64,000 nucleotides of DNA, taken from assembly GCA_030762175.1 (NCBI GenBank), contig CM060830.1, forward strand, positions 50,119,001-50,183,000, given 5' to 3'. The stretch is from Metallyticus violacea. Its lineage: Eukaryota > Arthropoda > Insecta > Mantodea > Metallyticidae. The notes under the pieces are model-generated. The model was not told the DNA's origin. It saw nothing but the letters and a program-made list of their open reading frames with translations, and did not search any database. A program made the position numbers and the translations under genes. Below, piece after piece: positions 56,120-64,000 of the stretch (position 1 is its first letter; every line of letters starts with the position of its first letter).

Positions 56120-58165
56120 GGAAAATAAGCATTCCTAGTTGAGATAGGTAATTTAAAATCAGAGTGGAATGGCTTGATTCAGAAGGGGGGGGGGGGTAAA
56201 TGTCCTATTTCCTTCTGCAAATCGCACACTCTGTAGATGTAAAAACTAGTTATAATGTATAGATTGAAGTTTTATATAGATCTTGTTTGGGTTCAGCTGT
56301 TTTGTGAAGGTTCTTATCTGGGGCTTATCGTTCAACACAAAGGTCAAATGTAGGATAACTTTGATGCCTCTGATCTATAGACTTTCAGAGCACAATTGCT
56401 AAAGCATTATCCTGGAGATCTACCTAATCGGCATTGTATGTTAATGGTAAAAAAGTGCACATAGGTGTTTAAATAGTCCCTGTATTCATGACTCGGTTAA
56501 CCAACACTATTGGGTAGATAATGTACAATAACGCAATGGAATTTGCCGCAACCTTGAAGTAGTGACAACTGACATAGCATTGCGATCAGGTTCAGTTCTA
56601 TGTGCATTACCCGAGAAGATGATATCTAACAGTTAAGTAACGTGTTTCTTTGCAAAGAGTATTTAAAATATGCCTTCTCTTGCTTCTAGGGGTGATTTTT
56701 ATAACATCCTGCAACAAGACCCTTCCAAACGCGAACTGAACTGGATTAAGATTAACAAAGAAAACAAACAAAAGAAAACTCACAATGGAAAGATAGAATT
56801 CATGGTAGGTAAATTAAACAAAATTGGTAGAAATTTGCAGCGGCCTCTGAGCAAAACAATTCCGATATTAGCGCAACAAATGAATGTGACAGAAAGATTA
56901 ATACATACACATCTCCCGCTATCCGAAGGACTTGCGTTTACCTGAATAGGCATGAATCCACCAGTCTTCATTGGTGTTTATAAACCTTAGTACATGTTTC
57001 GAAAGTTAATGTAGGGGGATTGTTGTTGCAAAACTCAAAACATATATTAAAAAGTATATTGATTTTGATCTAAGAAACATAATATTATGTTTCTTAGATC
57101 AAATGAAATAGACAAAGGTTCAACATTCAGAGGAAAAGCGGTTTAAGGGACACAAAGTACCCCGCACTAAAATACAACTCGTTTACTGAAAGCTGCTTCC
57201 GGGTTTCGTTTACGTCAAACTGGTAAATTATTTCTCTTTTCACATACTGTGTTGAGTAATTTTAATAATTTACTAGGATCAGTTGGCAAATTTGCGATTT
57301 TAAACCTATTTAACATCTACTGCATTAAGTACGGAGAAAATAACTGAATCGTCATTCTCATGTAATTTTCGTATAACATGTCGCAAAGTTCTTCGCTCTT
57401 CCAGTCGACCGAGTTGCAACGTCGTCACGTCCGGTGCACTCGTTGCGCTAGCAGCGGTGGGAGTTTGAACTTGTACTTTACTGCTTCAGGAATTAGGGTT
57501 AAAGTTACTTTTCCCATTTTAATCTGCTCTACATTATCAGAATTCCTACCATCCACACTTCCTTCTATTTGCTCCTTTTCTTCTCATGCTGATTGGTTTC
57601 TATCCTCCCTACTAAATGTACTAACATCGGTGCTTAGTTGTTTATTACTATGATCTGGTTTTTTACGTCTTCTTTGCCATATACGATTTAAAAAAACTAC
57701 TAGGCAATTTATCTAATAACTTCAAAACAATTTCTTTTCCTTCGTTCTCTTCTTCCTCAATTCCCTCTTCTTCTTTTACCTCCTCCTCCTCTTCTTCTTC
57801 ATTAATAGTTAATTCATCTTGTATAATGACACCGTGGTCTACGTTCCTTTTAAATCCTATTTCTTGCTCAATAATATGTATTCTTATTTTTGGTGGCATT
57901 CATTTAATTTTATTCCATCATCATCATCTTCCTCATCGTCACTTGCTGTTGTTCCCAACGAGTCACTTATATACCCTATGAATCGATTGTAATTGTTTCT
58001 TTCTTTAGTTTGTTCATATATTTTAATTAAATTTATGAGCGATCTTCTTAAATTTCTTCTGATCCGGCTCGGTGTATTTATTCTTTTTGATTTCTTGTTT
58101 AGTGTATTGAGTATAGTTCCCTAATCCATAATCACTTCTGGAAATAACCTCTCCCACATTAATTT
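56120..58165. other. Non-coding DNA with a perfect palindrome
   Basis: A perfect 40-bp palindrome occupies 57064-57103 (each arm tttgatctaagaaacataat on its own strand). A G-run lies at 56186-56195. On the minus strand, 57663-57899 and about 57905-58060 form a Glu-rich and Asp-rich low-complexity frame (EEDDDG, EEEEEEEVKEEEG), with SLINLIKIYEQTK upstream; this might be a decayed gene but has no recognisable domain. Confidence 0.5.
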
Positions 58166-58840
58166 ATATGTACGGTCTTCCCTAAAGCACAGCTCGAATA
58201 TAGTTTAAAATGTTTAAAGAGGGAAGGCAATCTTTTTCAAAGGTTTGTGCTCTAACGGAAGAAATAATTAACGCCGCTGCTGTCAATTGTAAGAGAGGAT
58301 CGTCGAATAACATTAAGTACACTTTCAGAAATCGCGAACATTTCACTAGGTGAAATCCATACGTTGGTGATTGAAAAAAATTCACATTTGTGCACTGCGG
58401 GTTCCAAGACTTCTGACTTCTGAACAAAAGAAGTTTTACGTGCGGGTTTCCATGCAGTTGAAGATGATGTTACATAAAGATGCGGAGTTTTTTTCAAAGG
58501 TAATCACTGCTAATAAAATTTGGCTATTTCATTTCGATCCACTGCAAATTTTGTGTAGAGATACTCATCATTAGCAAATGTGGTTGCTTCTGCTGGGAAA
58601 GTTATGATCATGTCATTTTGAAATATTCAAGGAATGGGCTGCCAGCATGTCATGTACCCGCACACACAATGTAACCGAGCAATATGAGAGATGTTCTGAA
58701 AACTCTGCAAGGCCATATCACACACGGAAGGCCACATTTCCGTGCAGCAAATGGGATGTTGTACCACGATTTGTTGAGATACCACAACGCCTCTCTCGCA
58801 GCAAAACGATGAACATCTACGAATATAGGCATACCGATTG
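58166..58840 (+). pseudogene. Second mariner transposase pseudogene, both ends missing
   Basis: Matches the mariner at 42636-43797 from its 'cttccctaaagcacagc' region onward. Fragments include RVPRLLTSEQKKFYVRVSMQ (WVPR..TPEQK motif) and EFFSKVITANKIWLFHFDPL, in which the 'DETW' of the first catalytic Asp has become NKIW. Similarity fades after about 58840, and no inverted ends are present. Confidence 0.82.
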
Positions 58841-59582
58841 CACTAGTGCAGCGATTAGTCTATTACCATCATCAGGGTTGGGATTTATATGTAATTAAAA
58901 CGATTAAACATATGCATACATATGAACTAAACATTATAAAAATATTCAGTAAAATGTGGATTAAATTTTATAAAAACCTTGCCAAATAATACTAATAATA
59001 TGTGTATTTTATCAAATGCTTGTATAAAAAAAGGACAGTTAAATGCCTATATGATTAACAACAGAACAGGAATTTAACATTTTTTATATTGGTATTAAAA
59101 TAATTATGACATTTTTGTCTATTTATTAAGCAATGGATTACAAAACATTATTTTAATCTTTCAAATTTGAAATTGCGTCTACTGTCTCTTAAAATTGCTT
59201 TAGAACCCTAAAAGTTCGCTCAACTTTACAAAAGTAATGGGGACCAGTCGCTTGAAATGCACGAGAAAGTGCTTGGATGTATGCTATTTCACTGTTTGCG
59301 GTTTTATCACCAACGTGAATAATAAATTTGTTCAAATTATCTTTTACGATAAATGATATATCCTTACAACCTTCTTACGAGTCCACGTGTGCTGTCATAA
59401 TACACAAATTGTACATTTCATATTTAATTTGTAAATAAGTATGACATCCAGTAATTAAAATAGTTACAAAAACAACAATAATACCAATATTAGCATACTA
59501 AAACGTCCAGAGCCTGGAACCGTCCTCCAAGTAAACAGAATAAATGAATACATACATAAACAAACATTTTAAAATCAATTTA
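58841..59582. other. No recognisable feature
   Basis: A+T-rich non-coding DNA. Confidence 0.5.
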
Positions 59583-59599
59583 GTTTCCTCTCTCCCCAG

Positions 59600-59741
59600 C
59601 TGACAGCCTTGCTGTCTCGCCTTCCACAGGAATTTGCCTACCTGCTCCTCATTCTTGTTTACCACCAAAGCCCACATGACCCCTTGCTTGCTCTCAGAAT
59701 CAGTTCGCCAGTATATGGAACTACGGGTTCCTCCTCTCCAC
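59600..59741 (+). CDS. Candidate exon, unrecognised
   Basis: A strong acceptor (tttcctctctccccag, ending 59599) and a strong donor (cac|gtaagg at 59742) bracket 142 nt that is open in one frame (LTALLSRLPQEFAYLLLILV...). The frame stays open to 60016. Composition is distinctly more G+C-rich than the surroundings over 59590-59900. No domain is recognised, and splice-like motifs occur by chance, so confidence is low. A retrocopy fragment is an alternative. Confidence 0.2.
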
Positions 59742-60076
59742 GTAAGGGACAGATTCTCATCACTTTCAACAGATATCCGGATCTGCCGCTATGCCCGAAG
59801 CCTAAACCAAACAAGTCCCTGTTTAACAAGTCTGGTCCCATTTCTGGTATTGCCCCATCCCCCATGCAGATTTTAACTCCGATTGTACTTCCAAAGAGAT
59901 CTTCTCCCCACCTTACGCGATTATATATTGCCTATAAGGATATAACGGGTTCATTTGAATCAGAATATAATCTAACAATTCTCGATGCTAACTGCGTATT
60001 ATTCTACTGCCTTTAACCAAGTTTATCTATAATAATGATTGGTTTCCTACTTTCCGCATTCCATGTAAAACCCAGG

Positions 60077-60550
60077 CTCCAGCTTTGAAATACTGATGCC
60101 AGCAAAATAAATGTTAAATTATTATTTGACAAAAATACTTTTTGAAACCATAAAACAGGGAACATTTTTATGTTAAAACATTGGATTATACAAAAATATG
60201 TGAGTTTTCTTCAAAAATATACTATACGGATAACAAAATATGTTTTAAATTACTTTATATATCCAGTTTTAGTGGTAAATAATAATTAAAAAAAAGCATG
60301 TATTTATAACTCCAGCTTTGAAATATTGATGCTAGCAAAATAAATGTTAAATTGTTATTTGACAAAAATACTTTTTAAACCATAAAACAGAGAAAATATT
60401 TAAATTAAAACGTTGGATTACACAAAAATATGTGAGTTTTCTTAAAAATATACTATATGGATAACAAAATATATTTTAAATCACTTCACATATCCACATT
60501 CGTACAAAGTTTTATTGTAACTAATAATTAAACAAATGTGTATTTATTTA
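60077..60550. repeat. 233-bp tandem duplication
   Basis: Copy 1 (60077-60309) and copy 2 (60310-60550) both begin ctccagctttgaaatattg (one difference) and share 'caaaaatatgtgagttttct', 'ataacaaaatat' and 'aaaccataaaacag'. Identity is about 88-90%, with small indels. No coding content. Confidence 0.92.
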
Positions 60551-61331
60551 TAAATCCAAGGTATAATCATTATCAAATCAAATAGTGCAGCTCAGCACAG
60601 TGCTTGTCGCCCAGCGAAATTTGCATCTTTGCGTGCCAGTAGAGAGAGAGAGTAATTATCCTCCAGAAAGACCGGAAAGTTTATACATTCACAACCTGTT
60701 ATGTTAGTAAGTTCACACATGGCAAAGTATTATGTTAATAACTTCTAAGGAAAGGCGCCTCTTAAAAGGGAAATATTTTACATTCAACAACATTTTTATG
60801 ACAAAGTGGAAACTTAAAAGAGAAGTTAGCGGCGCTGAATTGCATGCTCTCTTAAGTATGCCCTCGTTTGTTAACTTATGATAACAAAAGACAATGCCTT
60901 GATGTTTACTTGGCCTTGTCACCGATACCAGTTTGCTTAACAAATACGCCCAGATCTCTGTTGTATTAAGTACAGCTGTTCAAAAGACCCCTAAAAGCAA
61001 ATCTTCCTAACTACACCCAAGAGGCGTATCTAGATAACATTTCGGGGGAGACACCCTTACACAATTATGCCCAATTAGCCAGAGAATAACTTTGCAAGAT
61101 TTGCTGTTTCAACTTTCTTTCTAATTGTTTATGACAAAAGAATGTCGCACATTAATAAGATAAAAGAAAGGTTACTTAACAGCTGTATAGCATTACAGGA
61201 AGGCAGATGCAAGGGTTAGTTAAGCCTTTCATGTGTGATACAAGGGGGAGTAGTAGATTCCTTGCACCCTTTGCCAGAGGTGAGCCCATGAATTATATGC
61301 AGATAGTAATATCTGACAAACACGCAGTTAT
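60551..61331. other. No recognisable feature
   Basis: Non-coding DNA; one short (GA)n patch at 60642-60651. Confidence 0.5.
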
Positions 61332-61884
61332 ACAGGGTGTTTAACAACAGGAAACCGGATATGTCTATGCCTTTTTAATAATATAAGATAATTTATGGCC
61401 CGTCTGTGTTTTTATTTATGTTTCAGAGAAAGGTTGAGTGACTGTGGCATTGTGAATGGCAGCGGATATGCCGTCCTGGAACGCGTATGGTGCGTTGAAC
61501 ATTATTTCCGGCACAGGACGGAATAGTGGGCCTTCCCTGAAATTCGTGGCAACCATTTTCCAGAACTATTTCCAGAGACCTGAACCACCAAAGAAAACTA
61601 CCCTGTGGCAATGTTCGCAAAACAGAGTCCGTGAAGAATCATAATGAGGGAGATTCAGGAAGAACTCGCATCACCAGGAACAATGAGAATGTCGGTCGTG
61701 TGATGGAGAAAGTTCTTAAGTTTCCAAGTGTTACGTGAGTTAAACCTCCAGATTGTCGAATCCGCTTGCAGTATTGTACCGGCCTGCCTCTAGGAGGATG
61801 TATAAATGACATTTTGTGGAGGTCAGATATGTGCTCCTGAGTGGACATATCAACAAACAGAGCATCAGCACTTGGGTGCGGGGT
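61332..61884 (+). pseudogene. DUF4817-type transposon, N-terminal remnant
   Basis: 'acagggtgtttaacaac' at 61332 resembles an element end. The coding remnant from about 61452 reads LERVWCVEHYFRHRT (DUF4817 start), then, across frameshifts, a linker and RNNENVGRVMEKVLKFPSV, matching 'R....e.n.erV...v..sP..S' at the start of the helix-turn-helix. The copy stops at about 61884, where a 5'-truncated SINE-A begins, so the DDE core is missing. Confidence 0.6.
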
Positions 61885-62051
61885 CCTCACAAATGGCAAA
61901 TGCCGGGGAGATACCCTAAACTCAGGCCTGGAACGTTTCCTTCCTTTAAAAAATTCTTTCTCCACATATCATTTCATCTCATGTATCATCAGTGTCCACC
62001 ATCTGTGGTGTCTCGGTAGTAAAAACGGGCGTTAAATACCATTCAAAAAAA
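61885..62051 (+). mobile_element. SINE-A copy, 5'-truncated
   Basis: Starts in the body ('tcctcacaaatggcaaatgc'), continues through 'ataccctaaactcaggcctg', 'tcagtgtccaccatctgtgg' and ends 'aacgggcgttaaatacc' plus an A-tail. The whole tRNA-like head is missing. It joins the DUF4817 remnant directly. Confidence 0.9.
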
Positions 62052-62719
62052 TACGACGAACATTCTATGGAAAAGGAAACAGCAAATAAAATTTTAAAAA
62101 CTAGAAGTAAACGCAGCAGATGTTAAAATTTGCTCTTCACGGAAGACAAAAACAAAATGTGAGTAAAGGAAGGAAATTTGTAAAAAGTAGTATTAATGAA
62201 ATTGGGGAAAGGCTGAGAAAAAACAGGACTAAGTGCATATTTTGAAAACTTTAACTTTTAAAGAGTTTAGTGAAAATGATAGTAAAGAACGCTGCTTGAT
62301 TTAAGACTTAAAGAGATTTGCCACCATTACAGTGATTTACCCGCCCCTATAAAAGAGGCGAGCGTAGACCGTCAGGCCATAGCGATAAGATGATTGTAGT
62401 TAACGTTAAGGAAAGGAAAGTATCGTTTAAATAAAAATAAATACATAAATTAAAAGGACATACGGCTTAAAAGAAGGTTAAAAATATCTTCCGAAAGCTG
62501 ATCGGCTGTCAACAGACATTTTATCCTTCCGCGTTTGTACTGGGCTGGAACGAAGGGGAACAGGAAGAGAAATGGTACTAATGATAAGAATAGACATGCA
62601 AGGAGGTGAAGGTGAATTGAAATAGAGAATGGCACTAAAACTAAATATGTAATGAGGTGAAGGTGATTTGAAACAAACACCTCTCAATTATTTGCACAAT
62701 GGCTACAATACCTACATCG
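62052..62719. other. Non-coding DNA with a dispersed repeat fragment
   Basis: 62331-62411 shares blocks with the inverse complement of 1901-1998 (see there). Two near-identical 'aatgaggtgaaggtgatttg'/'aaggaggtgaaggtgaattg' motifs occur at 62598 and 62651. Confidence 0.55.
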
Positions 62720-62733
62720 TGTTGTTGTTGTTA

Positions 62734-62775
<42 letters not shown>
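62720..62775. repeat. (TTG)n(TTA)n microsatellite
   Basis: TTG units grade into about 15 TTA units, the same motif order as at 26380-26433. Confidence 0.96.
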
Positions 62776-64000
62776 GCACATCAATTTCATACACAATTAA
62801 ATACTTATTGCTTAGATAGCCTCTTTAAACTATTTATGCATTTTTAATGAATTAATAAACTAATAAAAGACTGAACTGATCCTATATTATCTGAAATATT
62901 TAGAAAAGAGGACAAATACAACGTATTTGTTATAGTCAAAAATCATAACCCACCTTTCATTAGACAGAGTGTAGTAATAAATGCTATCCAACCCCAAATA
63001 ATCAACTTTTGCCCGAATCTCTTATACGGGCATTGCAACAAATGTTTGCTGTTAAGATTAAAATGACAATAACCTTAGACTTTGTTTCTCTAGAATACTA
63101 CCTGATTTGCAAAAGTATTTTGCAAATTATGATAACGACCTCTTTGTAGATATAATTTACAGCCTTGTTTTTCGTCTTCTCTATGAATCCTTTTCATCTA
63201 ACTTAAATCCTTGTACTTAGAAGCTGACGCATATACTGCAAGTTGATATCAAGAGAAAGGACACGTTTTCATCACGTGGACTATTTTATAGCTCATGTTA
63301 AATAATTGTATTTAGTTCTCTTAAGGCAACCGGCTAATGTAAAAGAGCCAACAATTTCCCTCTAACCTGCTTTATGTTTCCAGACATTTTCTTTGCCCTA
63401 ACGCAGTGGTTCGGCCCGTCCTAAACACGAGAATATATTTTCTGTTTTCTTGAAAATACGATTTCCGAATATCTCGCTCGGCAGCACTGTGAGCTGTAAC
63501 GCGTCAATGCATGTCAATTACTTTATTGTTGTTTAATAATAGAATTTTTGGCAGTACGGGGTTTTTAATAGCTAAATGAAAATAGATTTGTATTCTCTAG
63601 TTCTCTTTGAGGTTAAAAAAAGTTTGCACTTTTCCTCTGTTCTGAGAGGGATTGATGTGAATCCTGACATACAGTAATATTTACTGATGTAGTTGTCTGC
63701 TAAAATAAACCATTTGGTCTTGAATATTTGACAGTTGTTTTATAATATAATAGACAAATATCCATTTAAAAACTCATGCAAGACGAATCGTAGTTTTGTG
63801 AAGTGTTTGCAGAAAACATAAAGTATTGTAAGATGATTCGTCGTCTAAGGGAAAATCATACATAAACAAATATGCAAATAAATTTAAATTTTAATACTAA
63901 TTGTCAAGTTTTTTATGATCTAATTATCAATGAAAAAGCATTACTAAATGTTGCAAATATAGCATGTAAGCATGAATTCTCTCCTTCCATGCACGCGAGA
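62776..64000. other. No recognisable feature
   Basis: A+T-rich non-coding DNA to the end of the window. Confidence 0.55.

Noticed and set aside
57663..57899. Acidic 78-codon frame (poly-Glu)
   Set aside because: Low-complexity CTT/CCT-type repeat; the frame has no domain and no exon context that I could support.

Overview
The window looks like intronic and intergenic DNA from a large, repeat-rich insect genome. The sequence is A+T-rich, nearly free of long open frames, and full of tRNA-derived SINEs, Tc1/mariner-type transposon remains, hAT remnants and microsatellites. The animal identity is inferred from the intron-style splice signals, SINEs with RNA polymerase III boxes and the insect-type transposase families (mariner, DUF4817-linked DDE elements, THAP/P-like). 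A cockroach- or termite-like insect is plausible, but I cannot prove it from the sequence. Nothing here resembles a bacterial, phage, CRISPR or operon context.

The one convincing host coding segment is a single internal exon on the minus strand (2780-3213). It is open over its full 434 nt, has a good acceptor and donor, and encodes one membrane segment. I do not recognise the gene. Two weaker host candidates are a 72-codon ORF at 50892-51110 and an acceptor/donor-bounded segment at 59600-59741.

Layout: 0-6.3 kb holds an inverted-repeat element containing a SINE-D, the host exon, an internally deleted DUF4817 transposon (3.4 kb), a SINE-A, and a P-like element with a decayed THAP domain (5.26-6.25 kb). 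6.6-9.4 kb holds a mariner 3' end, a long inverted repeat entangled with SINE-C, and a Tc1 remnant. 11-17.2 kb holds a SINE-B, a mostly empty A+T-rich stretch, a DDE transposase fragment, a 79/80-identical palindrome and a LINE reverse-transcriptase tail. 17.5-24.5 kb holds SINE-C and SINE-B copies (one nested inside the other), microsatellites, and the best-preserved DUF4817/DDE transposase (22.44-23.45 kb). 28-37.5 kb holds a MITE-like repeat, SINE-B copies, two polyT tracts, a 90-bp tandem duplication, a CGBP1/ZBED-like hAT pseudogene and a transposase tail. 38.8-46.2 kb is a SINE cluster around a complete but dead mariner (42636-43797). 47-64 kb holds further SINEs, a second deleted DUF4817 element (53 kb), a hAT C-terminus split by a SINE-D, a second mariner, a 233-bp tandem duplication and a fourth DUF4817 element.

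The genes do not form a pathway; the window is a record of nested transposition. Its most interesting pattern is the DUF4817-linked DDE family. Two independent copies have lost the catalytic core and directly join the N-terminal DNA-binding region to the C-terminal tail, while another copy nearby keeps all three catalytic Asp positions. SINE-A, SINE-B, SINE-C and SINE-D are labels used only in this report.
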